Of a stretch of DNA of 35,988 nucleotides, positions 15,628 to 23,927 are shown one piece after another. This stretch comes from an uncultured Pseudomonadota bacterium (GTDB lineage Bacteria > Myxococcota_A > UBA796 > JAFGLY01), in the NCBI GenBank assembly GCA_937912125.1, contig CALDOK010000225.1:1-35988 (forward strand), read 5' to 3'. Under the pieces are notes generated by a model that saw only the letters and a program-made list of their open reading frames with translations, ran no database searches and had not been told where the DNA came from. The stretch's first letter is position 1, and every line of letters starts with the position of its first letter. The translations under genes were made by a program, and so were the position numbers.

Positions 15628-16452
15628 GTGCCAGAAGCCACCTCGAAGCCGCTTCGCATCTGCGTGCTCGCGTCCGGGTCCAGTGGCAACTGCACCTATG
15701 TCGGCCACGGCGACACGGGCCTGCTCATCGACGCCGGCATCAGCGCCAAGCAGGTGCTCGAGCGCCTCGAGGCCTCCGGCCTGGGCGACGCCCCCATCGA
15801 CGCGGTCCTGCTCACCCACGAGCATCGGGATCACGTGCAGGGCGCCAGGGTGCTGTCCACCCGGCTCGAGAAACGCCAAGGCCACCGGGTCCCGTTCCTG
15901 GCCACCTCCGGTACAGCGGGGCAGATCCCCATGCAGCACCGCCCCGCGGGCATGGACTACCTGGAGCCCGAGCTGGCCACCGCGGTCGGAGCCTTCGAGA
16001 TCCAGGCGTTCTCCATCCCTCACGACACCGCACAGCCCGTGGGCTACCGGGTCGAGATCGACGGCTGGGCTGTGGGCTTCGCCACCGACCTCGGGCGCTC
16101 GACCGCCACGGTGGAGCACCACCTGCGGGACGTGGACATCGCGGTCCTCGAGTTCAACCACGACCTCGAGATGTTGCTCCAGGGCCGCTATCCCTGGTGG
16201 CTCAAGCAGCGGGTCCAGTCCAGCCACGGCCACCTGTCCAACGAACAGGCGGCCGACCTGATCGAGCGGGTTGCCACCTCCCGCCTCCGACACCTCGTCC
16301 TCGCTCACCTCTCCCACGAGAACAACCGCCCCGCGCGGGCCCGGGCCGCCGCACACGCGGCCCTGGCGCGCAGCCGTGCCCCGGAAGAGATCCAGGTCAC
16401 GGTGGGCAGCCAGACGCACCCCAGCGCGGTGCTCACCTTGGAGTCATCATGA
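15628..16452 (+). CDS. metallo-beta-lactamase-fold hydrolase, WalJ/YycJ-like
   Basis: A 274-residue MBL-fold protein. After LASGSSGNCTYV and LLIDAGIS it has the metal motif THEHRDH (H64, H66, D68, H69), then H132 in SIPHDT, D154 in FATDLG, and the late motif LAHLSHEN (H227, H230). EFNHDLEML and SSHGHLSN are typical of the WalJ/YycJ group, which includes exonuclease-like members. Two metals and a phosphodiester-type substrate are expected. GTG 15628 is the start: GGAG lies 7 nt upstream, and homology begins directly after. It overlaps the FMN reductase by 4 nt (ATGA), so the two are coupled. Confidence 0.88.
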   Translation: MPEATSKPLRICVLASGSSGNCTYVGHGDTGLLIDAGISAKQVLERLEASGLGDAPIDAVLLTHEHRDHVQGARVLSTRLEKRQGHRVPFLATSGTAGQIPMQHRPAGMDYLEPELATAVGAFEIQAFSIPHDTAQPVGYRVEIDGWAVGFATDLGRSTATVEHHLRDVDIAVLEFNHDLEMLLQGRYPWWLKQRVQSSHGHLSNEQAADLIERVATSRLRHLVLAHLSHENNRPARARAAAHAALARSRAPEEIQVTVGSQTHPSAVLTLESS

Positions 16453-17000
16453 AGATCGTAGCCATCGTCGGTTCCCTGCGCGCGGGCTCGAGCTCGCGAT
16501 CCGCGCTGTGCAAGGCGGCAGAGGGCGCCCGCAGCGCTGGCGCCACCGTCGAGCTGCTCGACCTGCGCGACCTGGACCTGCCCCTGTGCGACGGCCGCTC
16601 GGATGTCAGCACCTATGGCCCCGACGTGCAGCGGATGCACGCCCTGGTCCTGGGCGCCGACGCCCTGCTCGTCGGCTCGCCCGAGTACCACGGCTCCATG
16701 ACCGGCGCGCTCAAGAACGCGCTGGACCTGCTGGGGGAGGCCCCGGTCCGAGGCAAGCTGGTGGGCCTGCTGGCCGTGGCTCGTGGCGACGCCGGCGCCA
16801 TGAACACCCTCAACCACCTCCGCCACGTCTTCCGCTGGATGGGCGCCTGGGTTCTGCCCACCCAGGTCAGCGTGCCCCGCGCCAAGGAGGCCTTCGCCGC
16901 CGACGGCCAGCCCCTTCGTGATGGCCTCGCCGACGAGCTCGCCGCCCTGGGCACCGAGACCGTTCGCTACGCCGGCCTGCTCGCAGGCGGACAGGCATAG
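16449..17000 (+). CDS. NADPH-dependent FMN reductase family protein
   Basis: A 183-residue flavodoxin-fold reductase. The FMN phosphate loop GSLRAGSSSRSAL is near the N-terminus. The isoalloxazine-contacting motif GSPEYHGSMTGALKNALD is near 76-93, followed by GKLVGLLAVARGDAGAM. This is the ChrR/SsuE/ArsH-type NAD(P)H:FMN or quinone reductase family, cytoplasmic and usually a dimer or tetramer. The substrate (FMN, quinone, azo compound or metal) cannot be told from sequence alone. Its start overlaps the upstream MBL stop, so both are made from one transcript. Confidence 0.86.
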   Translation: MKIVAIVGSLRAGSSSRSALCKAAEGARSAGATVELLDLRDLDLPLCDGRSDVSTYGPDVQRMHALVLGADALLVGSPEYHGSMTGALKNALDLLGEAPVRGKLVGLLAVARGDAGAMNTLNHLRHVFRWMGAWVLPTQVSVPRAKEAFAADGQPLRDGLADELAALGTETVRYAGLLAGGQA

Positions 17001-17053
17001 CCGCCTTCTCCTGGAACCCCAGCAGCCACACCCGCGACCCTTTGGAGCCCGAC

Positions 17054-18868
17054 ATGGACCTCGAGCAGCGCGAAAAACGAAACACCATCGCCCAGTGGGC
17101 CTTCGACACCCGCCCGATCCTGGGGCGCTTCCACCTGTGGCTCGAAGACGTGGAGATCCAGTGGGTCCGCGGCGAGCCTGCCGCCGAGTTCACCCGCGAG
17201 ATCTCGTTCCTCAATGGACAGATCGAGCGTCTCATGGTGATGATGGGTGCCGTCACGGCCCTGGGCACCAAGCTGTTCGGGCGTCACGGCGAGGGCGCTG
17301 ACCAGCCCAAGGCCATCCTCAACCAGGTCAAGAAGGACGCGGACGCCGTCTCGGCGTACGCCATGTCCGAGTGCCTCTGGTACCTCACCCGGCACCTGCC
17401 CGAGAACCACGCCATCATGGTCAGCCTGGGCGAGGGCCTGATGCCCAAGGCCGGCGAGACCCCCGAGATGGGCTCGAACCCGCAGCTGGGCTTCGGGCGC
17501 GTCTACGCCCGCCCCGAGGTGGCCCGCAAGCTCGACCGCTGGGTGGTGCGCCTGCTCAACGACCCCGGCTACGGCTGGGACGACTTCTATGGCGACCTCA
17601 AGCGCTCGGGCATCACCGTCTGGGGCGCCGCCATCGACACCCTCGAGAACACCTCGCGTTTCGCCAAGGGCCGGCCCACCGGCCCCATGACCGTCATCCA
17701 CCTGTTCGATCAGCCCCTGCAGGTCTCCCGCCCCTACGAGGGCTACATGGGCAACCTGCTGCTGCCGGCTGAGGTGGTCCAGCGCGCCAGCCGCCAGAGC
17801 GTGCTCATCAACTTCCGCACCGAGCGGTCCAAGGTGATGGCCGCCATCCTCGACACCTACCCGGACATGAAGCCCCAGAACGTCCACGTCTGGTGTCTGC
17901 GCGGCGACAGCCGGGTGGCCCGCGTTGGGCGCCTGTGGCAGCAGTGGACCCAGGCGGGCGCACACGTCATCGAGCCAGGCTGGACCCTGCCCACCGGCCA
18001 CCAGGCCTTCACTGAGTCGGGCACCTACGCCCCCACCTTCCTGGTGGGGCGCTGGGAGGACGACGAGGGCGAGCCCCACCTGTTCCTCTGTGACGGCTAC
18101 GCCGCCTCCGCCGAGGCCATGCAGGCCGCCAGCCTGGCCCCCATGCTGGGCCTGGACGCCTCCATCGCCGTCTTCACCTCCCGCTTCGATCTGCCCTACG
18201 ACCGCGAGTGGAACGTCATGGGGCTGGACCCCGACGATCCCGAGCTGGGGCAGCGGCTGGCCGAGCTCATGGATCGCACGCCCGACGAGGACGAGATCCA
18301 GCGCTACCGCGCCATGATCCTCGAGGGCGCCGAGGCGGGCTTGATCCTCGACAAGCCCACCATCAACGCCGACGACTTCTTCCCCGAGAAGCGCTGGGAT
18401 GTGCTGGCCATCAACGGCTACATGAGCCCCGACCCCTACTCCGGCGCCCCGGGCGTCGAGCAGGTCGGCGAGGACACCTTCGAGGTCACCGTGCGCATGG
18501 CCACCCCTCGGGGCGACAAGCGCATCACCTTCCGCCTGCGCCTGATGGAGAACCAGCAGCAGTCCCAGCTGGTCTTCAATCCGCTCCTCAACCGCTTCTT
18601 CTCGGGCGAGGACTATCGCAACCGACCCGTCAAGATCAGCGACTCCGGCCGCATCCGCAACGAGCTGCAGACCCTCTGCCTCGAGGCCATCGAGTTCATC
18701 GGCTCCGACAAGATCCGGGTCCACTTCGACCGCATCCTGCCAGAGGTGATCAGCGCCCAGCACCAGCAGACGCTCCTCGAGGTGCTCTCCTGGTACAAGA
18801 CCAACCACCCGCGCTGGTTCGGCTGGCTCGAGATCGACGGTCCGACGGTCGGCCCCCACTCGCCGTGA
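17054..18868 (+). CDS. hypothetical protein, 604 aa
   Basis: A large, apparently cytoplasmic protein with no signal peptide or membrane segment, which I cannot assign to a family. Codon use is normal for the window, and the start ATG has GGAG at 6 nt spacing, preferred to TTG 17042. Visible landmarks are a helical N-terminus (LGRFHLWLEDVEIQWVRGE), a central region with alternating strands (MTVIHLFDQPLQVSRPYEG; VHVWCLRGDSRVARV), a DDDEGEPHL-like acidic loop, and a C-terminal region ending HPRWFGWLEIDGP. No Walker, HEXXH, Cys-cluster or helix-turn-helix motif was seen. The pseudokinase gene follows after 112 nt in the same direction. Confidence 0.75.
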   Translation: MDLEQREKRNTIAQWAFDTRPILGRFHLWLEDVEIQWVRGEPAAEFTREISFLNGQIERLMVMMGAVTALGTKLFGRHGEGADQPKAILNQVKKDADAVSAYAMSECLWYLTRHLPENHAIMVSLGEGLMPKAGETPEMGSNPQLGFGRVYARPEVARKLDRWVVRLLNDPGYGWDDFYGDLKRSGITVWGAAIDTLENTSRFAKGRPTGPMTVIHLFDQPLQVSRPYEGYMGNLLLPAEVVQRASRQSVLINFRTERSKVMAAILDTYPDMKPQNVHVWCLRGDSRVARVGRLWQQWTQAGAHVIEPGWTLPTGHQAFTESGTYAPTFLVGRWEDDEGEPHLFLCDGYAASAEAMQAASLAPMLGLDASIAVFTSRFDLPYDREWNVMGLDPDDPELGQRLAELMDRTPDEDEIQRYRAMILEGAEAGLILDKPTINADDFFPEKRWDVLAINGYMSPDPYSGAPGVEQVGEDTFEVTVRMATPRGDKRITFRLRLMENQQQSQLVFNPLLNRFFSGEDYRNRPVKISDSGRIRNELQTLCLEAIEFIGSDKIRVHFDRILPEVISAQHQQTLLEVLSWYKTNHPRWFGWLEIDGPTVGPHSP

Positions 18869-18980
18869 GTCCTGCTGGCAGGGTAGCTTCCCGCGCCTGA
18901 CGCGATAGAAGGCCTCTCCACGGGCGTCCTTTGGCAGGCAGGTGCTCCTGCAGGCCGAGCCCCGCGTCAGGAGGCTAATC

Positions 18981-20705
18981 ATGCTGGTCCGGTTCCTCTC
19001 CTACCTCGGGAAAGAAGGCTTCGGGGAGCAGTTCTACGGCGAGTACGAGATCGACGGGGAGACCGAGCCCTGCACCATCCGCTGGGCGGCAGAGCCCCGC
19101 GGCGGCCTGGGCAAGGACAACCCCCTGGCCCGTGTGCGCGACTCCGGGCTGCTCATGCAGCTCTACCCCGATCCCATCGTGCCCCGGGTGCTGGCGGTGG
19201 TGCCGTGCTGGAACGGCCTCGCGGTGGTCTCCGAGGCTCCTGGCGGTATCAAGCTGGCCGAGATCGAGCAGCGCCCTCTGCCCGAGCCCGTGATCCTCGA
19301 GATCGTCCGGCAGCTCAGCGGCATGCTCGACCGCGTCTACACCCGCAAGGACGCCAACACCGGCGAGATGCTGCGCACCATGCACCGGGCCATCTCCACC
19401 GAGTGCGTACACCTGCGCGCCGACGGCACCCTGCGCATCACAGGCTTCGAGAAGATGTCCACCGTCTGGTCGGCCCGCGCCGCCGAGACCAGCGCGCTGG
19501 CCACCCACCCGGGCGCTCGCCTGGCGCCCGAGCAGATGGCTGGCGAGGTGTTCCACGCCACCGATGTCTACCTGGCCGGCGTCCTGGCCGTCGACCTGCT
19601 GGTCAACCCCGAGCGCGCCTCCCAGACCGCGCGCATGCTGGCCATGTGCATCTGCGATCCAGAGGGCTTCGAGGAGATCCGCGAGCAGATCCTGTCGGAC
19701 GACTCCGTCGAAGCCAGCACCAACCTGCGCGGGTTGCTGCGGGCCATGCTCCAGGAAGACCCCAAGTCTCGCCCGTCGGCCCACATCATCACCAACATGG
19801 CTGCGGCGGTGGGCGCCAGTGAGCAGGCCCTGCGCGAGTTTGCGGCCAGCCTCGAGCCGCAGCCCGCTCCCGAAGGGCTCTTCCACCAGTTCGCAGGTCG
19901 CACCCTCGAGCTGCCCGATCCCGACCTCCGCCCCTTCGCCACCGAGAGCGACGACAGGCCCGCCCCCGAAGAAGACATCGAAGAGGTCACCGACGTCGGG
20001 GCCCTCGATGACGGGCAGCCCGAGCCAGCCGCGGCAGCCCCGCGGCCCGCGGCCGTCACTCCTCCCCCGCCCCCCGCCGTGGCGTCCATCACCCCTGCCA
20101 GCGCTCCCCCCGCCGAGCTCGCGCCCGCTGCCGACCCCCAGCCGGAGCCGGACAGCGCGCAAGCGAATGGGCAAGCAGCCGAACCAGCGGCTGACGCACG
20201 GCCGGAGCCGGACAGCGCGCAGGCTATTAAGCAGGCAGCCGCACCAGCGGATGACGCACGGCCGGAGCCGGACAGCGCGCAGGCGATGGAGCAGGCAGCC
20301 GCACCAGCGGATGACGCACTGCCAGAGCCGGAGCCCGCCCCAGAGGACGAAGAGGCGGGCGGTGGCGAGGAGACCGGCGGAGCCACAGATCACTTCCCGC
20401 CCAGCACATCGGAGGCTGTCGAGGACCGTCCGGGAGCGCTTGATCCCGAGCTGGGCGGCCCTATGCCCCAGCCCATCAAGCCCAGCTCCACGCCTCTGCC
20501 TGTGGACCAGCCTCTGGCGGCCAAGGCCGCCGAGCCCGTCGAGGAGCCCGCTCCCTTCGAGCCCCCGGCTCCCCGGGACGACAGCGATCTCGCTCCGCCC
20601 AAGAAGAAGGGCAAGCTGCTGCTCATCATCGGGATCGTGGCGGTGCTGATGTTCCTGGGCGTCATCGCCTGCGGCGGCGGCTTCGCCTTGTTCCTGTTCC
20701 TGTAG
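18981..20705 (+). CDS. tail-anchored protein pseudokinase
   Basis: A 574-residue protein with a protein-kinase-like N-terminal domain (about 10-290). It keeps HR in the catalytic loop, but the catalytic Asp is Ala (H135-R136-A137), the DFG motif reads GFE (155-157), and no clear ATP-binding lysine strand or Gly-loop is visible. LAPEQ (like the APE motif) and TDVYLAGVLAVDLL (like the DVYSLG helix) are retained. A long Pro/Ala/Glu-rich linker follows (about 340-540) with a 20-residue tandem repeat. A Lys-rich stretch precedes a C-terminal membrane helix (about 546-574), leaving the kinase-like domain in the cytoplasm. Start at 18981 has GGAGG at 6 nt. It is probably a scaffold or sensor rather than a kinase. 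Confidence 0.77.
   Translation: MLVRFLSYLGKEGFGEQFYGEYEIDGETEPCTIRWAAEPRGGLGKDNPLARVRDSGLLMQLYPDPIVPRVLAVVPCWNGLAVVSEAPGGIKLAEIEQRPLPEPVILEIVRQLSGMLDRVYTRKDANTGEMLRTMHRAISTECVHLRADGTLRITGFEKMSTVWSARAAETSALATHPGARLAPEQMAGEVFHATDVYLAGVLAVDLLVNPERASQTARMLAMCICDPEGFEEIREQILSDDSVEASTNLRGLLRAMLQEDPKSRPSAHIITNMAAAVGASEQALREFAASLEPQPAPEGLFHQFAGRTLELPDPDLRPFATESDDRPAPEEDIEEVTDVGALDDGQPEPAAAAPRPAAVTPPPPPAVASITPASAPPAELAPAADPQPEPDSAQANGQAAEPAADARPEPDSAQAIKQAAAPADDARPEPDSAQAMEQAAAPADDALPEPEPAPEDEEAGGGEETGGATDHFPPSTSEAVEDRPGALDPELGGPMPQPIKPSSTPLPVDQPLAAKAAEPVEEPAPFEPPAPRDDSDLAPPKKKGKLLLIIGIVAVLMFLGVIACGGGFALFLFL
20141..20336 (+). repeat. 60-bp tandem repeat inside pseudokinase linker
   Basis: Three direct 60-bp units begin at 20141, 20201 and 20261, with a partial fourth from 20321. 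Each encodes a PEPDSAQA-x-x-QAA-x-PA-x-DA unit of exactly 20 residues, so the reading frame is kept. The second and third units are nearly identical, and the first is more diverged. The repeat extends the disordered linker between the kinase-like domain and the membrane anchor. Length variation between strains is plausible. Confidence 0.92.
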
Positions 20706-20714
20706 GGGCTCTGG

Positions 20715-23700
20715 TCAGTGGAAGTCCCGGCTCCGGGGTGAGACCTCGGGTGCCTGCTCGAGCTCTGCGATGTCGTAGGCCACCAGGCTGATGGCCTCGT
20801 TCTCGCGCTGCAGCTTGCCGCGGACCTGCACCAGGGTGGCCGTGCGCACCACGCGGCGCTGGCGCTGGTAGAGCTTGGGCCAGATCACCACGTTGAGCTG
20901 CCCCGTCTCGTCCTCGAGGGTCAGGAACACCACCCCTGAGGCGGTGCCGGGCCGCTGGCGGCAGGAGATCAGCCCGGCCACTCGCACCACACAGCCAGCG
21001 TCGACCTCGGCGAGCTGAACCACCGAGCACACGCCCTGGCGCTGGAGCCGAGCGCGCACGAGGCCGATGGGGTGCTGGTGGACACTCAGGCCGACGGCGG
21101 CGTAGTCGGACTCCAGCTGTTCCCGCGGGCTGGGGGCTGGCAGCGACGGCGGCGGCGCCTGGCGGGTGAGGCCCGCGAAGAGAGGAGCGTCCCACAGCCC
21201 TGCCACCGCCCACAGGGCCTGGCGGCGGGACAGCCCGAGGGCGTCGAAGGCGTCGGCGCGGGCCAGGGTCTCGAGGGCGGCCCGAGGGAGCTGAGAGCGT
21301 GCGGCCAGATCGCCGAGCACAGCGAAGGGCCGCTCGGCCCGCGCCCGCTCCAGCTGCTCGGCGTGGGGCTTGCCGAAGCCCTTGACCAGGCGCAGGCCCA
21401 GGCGTAGCGCTGGGACCGCCGGGGGGTCACCCGAGGGCTCGAGGCTGCAGTCCCAGCCGGAGCGGGTGACGTCAACCGGCCGCACCTCGACCCCATGCCG
21501 CTGCGCGTCGGCCACCAGGGCCCGGGGTGAGTAGAAGCCCATGGGCTGGCTGTTGATGAGGGCCGCGCAGAAGGCCGCCGGGTAGTGCAGCTTGAGCCAA
21601 GCCGAGACGTAGACCAGCAGGGCGAAGGAAGCCGCGTGGGACTCGGGGAAGCCGTACTCGCCGAAGCCGTGGATCTGCTGGACCATTCGATCGGCGTACT
21701 CGCCCGTGATGCCATTGGCCTCGAGGCCCCGGCGAAACTCCTCGGCGATGGGCCCGAGTGTTCCCTTGCGCCGCCAGGCGGCCATGGAGCGGCGCAAGCG
21801 GTCGGCCTGCCCCGCCGAGAAGCCGGCCACCGCCATGGCCATGGCCATGACCTGCTCCTGGAAGATGGGCACCCCCAGGGTGCGCGCCAGGATGGGCTCG
21901 AGGGCCGGGTGGGGGAACTGCACAGGCTCGAGGCCCTGGCGGCGCTTCAGGTAGGGGTGGACCATGCCGCCCTGGATCGGGCCAGGTCGCACGATGGCCA
22001 CCTCGATGACCAGATCGTAGAAGCAGCGAGGGCGCAGGCGGGGCAGCATGGACATCTGGGCCCGGCTCTCGATCTGGAAGACGCCCACGGTGTCGGCGCG
22101 GCAGATCATGTCGTAGACCGCGGGGTCTTCGGCGGGCACCGAGGCCAGGGTCCAGCGCCGGCCCCAGGGTGGGACGGGGTGGCCTGTAGGCTGGCCGGTG
22201 GGCCCCGAGGGTGTGGTGAACTGCCGCGCGTCGGAAGGGTCGTGGGGGATCGGACCATCCGGCGCGAAGCCGGCGACCAGCTCGAAGGCCTTGCGGATGG
22301 CGGTGAGCATGCCCAGGGAGAGCAGATCGACCTTGACGAAGCCCACGTCGTCGATGTCGTCCTTGTCCCACTGGATCACGGTGCGATCCTGCATGCTGGC
22401 GGGCTCGACAGGCACCCGGCTGGTGAGGTCGTCGTCGGTGAGCACGAAGCCCCCGACGTGGATGCCAACGTGGCGCGGGAAGCCGCGGAGCTCACCGGAC
22501 AGCTCCACCGTGAGGCGCACGCGGCTGTCGCCGGGCTCGAGGCCGGCGTCTCGCAGCTGCTGGTCGGTGATGGCCTCGCGGCCCCAGTAGTCGGCCTGGC
22601 GGGCCATAGCGTCGATCTGGTCGAGCCCCAGGCCCAGCACCTTGCCCACATCGCGCACGGCGGACCGTCGGCGGTAGGCGATGACCTCGTTGACCATGGC
22701 GGCCCGATGGCGGCCGTACTTGTCGTAGAGGTACTGGATGAGCTCCTCGCGCCGCTCGTGCTCGAAGTCGACGTCGATGTCGGGGGGCTCGCCCCGCTCG
22801 GCGCTGATGAAGCGCTCGAAGAGCAAGGTGGAGCGCGACGGGTCCACCGCCGTGATGCCCAGAGCGAAGCAGACCGCACTGTTGGCGGCCGAGCCGCGGC
22901 CCTGGCAGAGGATCCCGCGCTCGCGGGCGAAGCGCACGGCGTCGTGGACCGTCAGGAAGTAGGCCGCGAAGCCGAGCTCATCGATGATGCCCAGCTCGTG
23001 GTCCACCTGGTCCTGGACCTTGACGGGCACCCCCCCGGGGTAGCGGTCGACCAAGCCGCCGCGCACCAGCGAGCGCAGCCAGGTCATGGGGCTGTGGCCG
23101 ACGGGGACCACCTCGCGCGGGTAGCGATAGTCGAGCTGCGCCAGGGAGAAGGTGTGCTCGGCGGCCAGAGCGGTGCTGACGTGGACCGCGTCGGCCAGCC
23201 TGCCCGGCGCGTCGCCCCCGATGGCCTGGCCCGCCGCCTGGAACAGGGCATGGATCTGGGCGGGCGATCGCAGCACCCGGGCGGCGTTGGGGGGCAGGGC
23301 TCGGCCGGCCGCATCCAGGGTCGTGCGCCGTCGGATGCAGGTGATCACATCGAGCAGGCGCTTACGATCGGGGTGGTGTAGCTGCACGTCACCCACGGCC
23401 ACCAGGGGGACCCCCGACCAACGCGACAGGCGCATGGCCGTGGCGATGTGGGCGGCGTCGCCCGGCCGCTGGGAGCAGCTGACGGCGAGGGCCAGGCGGG
23501 GCCCGAAGGCCTCGCGGAGCGACGAGACCTGCGAGATGGTCCAGGGCCCGTGCAGCAGGGCGGTGAGCCCCCCAGCGTGCGCGAGGACGTCGCTGAGGCC
23601 GTGCATGGCCAGGCCCTTGGGCTGATCGTGGCGCCCGATGGTGAGCAGGCGGCAGAGGTTGGCCCAGCCGGCCCGATCGCGCACCAGCAGCACCAGGCTG

Positions 23701-23927
23701 GGGTGATCCCGCAGGGTGAGCAGGGCACCCATCACCAGCTTCAGGCCGTGCTCCCGGGCTGCGCGGTGGGCCTGCACCAGGCCGTAGACGCCGTCGCGAT
23801 CGGTGACAGCCAGGGCGGTGAGGCCTTGGGCGACCGCGGCGGTGACGAGCTCTTCGGGGGAGGAGGCCCCCTCGAGGAAGGAGAAGTAGGAGCGGCAGAA
23901 CAGCTCGGCGTAGCCATGGTGGCTCAT
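20715..23927 (-). CDS. dnaE2: error-prone DNA polymerase DnaE2 (ImuC)
   Basis: A 1070-residue C-family DNA polymerase alpha subunit of the mutasome type. It begins with a PHP domain (AELFCRSYFSFLEGAS). The palm carries QGRGSAANSAVCFALGI, the catalytic-Asp motif DIDVDF at 383-388, and KVDLLSLG near 532. The fingers and beta-binding region follow, then an OB-fold (about 975-1055: VVRVAGLISCRQRPG, TLEDETGQLNVVIW). It performs translesion synthesis after DNA damage together with ImuB. The start overlaps the imuB stop by 4 nt (ATGA), so expression follows imuB. The length is usual for DnaE2, shorter than replicative DnaE. Confidence 0.93.
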   Translation of the reverse strand: MSHHGYAELFCRSYFSFLEGASSPEELVTAAVAQGLTALAVTDRDGVYGLVQAHRAAREHGLKLVMGALLTLRDHPSLVLLVRDRAGWANLCRLLTIGRHDQPKGLAMHGLSDVLAHAGGLTALLHGPWTISQVSSLREAFGPRLALAVSCSQRPGDAAHIATAMRLSRWSGVPLVAVGDVQLHHPDRKRLLDVITCIRRRTTLDAAGRALPPNAARVLRSPAQIHALFQAAGQAIGGDAPGRLADAVHVSTALAAEHTFSLAQLDYRYPREVVPVGHSPMTWLRSLVRGGLVDRYPGGVPVKVQDQVDHELGIIDELGFAAYFLTVHDAVRFARERGILCQGRGSAANSAVCFALGITAVDPSRSTLLFERFISAERGEPPDIDVDFEHERREELIQYLYDKYGRHRAAMVNEVIAYRRRSAVRDVGKVLGLGLDQIDAMARQADYWGREAITDQQLRDAGLEPGDSRVRLTVELSGELRGFPRHVGIHVGGFVLTDDDLTSRVPVEPASMQDRTVIQWDKDDIDDVGFVKVDLLSLGMLTAIRKAFELVAGFAPDGPIPHDPSDARQFTTPSGPTGQPTGHPVPPWGRRWTLASVPAEDPAVYDMICRADTVGVFQIESRAQMSMLPRLRPRCFYDLVIEVAIVRPGPIQGGMVHPYLKRRQGLEPVQFPHPALEPILARTLGVPIFQEQVMAMAMAVAGFSAGQADRLRRSMAAWRRKGTLGPIAEEFRRGLEANGITGEYADRMVQQIHGFGEYGFPESHAASFALLVYVSAWLKLHYPAAFCAALINSQPMGFYSPRALVADAQRHGVEVRPVDVTRSGWDCSLEPSGDPPAVPALRLGLRLVKGFGKPHAEQLERARAERPFAVLGDLAARSQLPRAALETLARADAFDALGLSRRQALWAVAGLWDAPLFAGLTRQAPPPSLPAPSPREQLESDYAAVGLSVHQHPIGLVRARLQRQGVCSVVQLAEVDAGCVVRVAGLISCRQRPGTASGVVFLTLEDETGQLNVVIWPKLYQRQRRVVRTATLVQVRGKLQRENEAISLVAYDIAELEQAPEVSPRSRDFH

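Noticed and set aside
16967..18982. 671-codon open frame on the minus strand
   Set aside because: It mirrors the well-started 604-residue gene on the plus strand and shows no motif or plausible start.
20141..20336. CRISPR-like array
   Set aside because: The units are directly abutting 60-bp coding repeats with no spacers, inside the pseudokinase frame.
21585..23381. 598-codon open frame on the plus strand
   Set aside because: It is antisense to dnaE2, whose catalytic motifs are clear on the minus strand.
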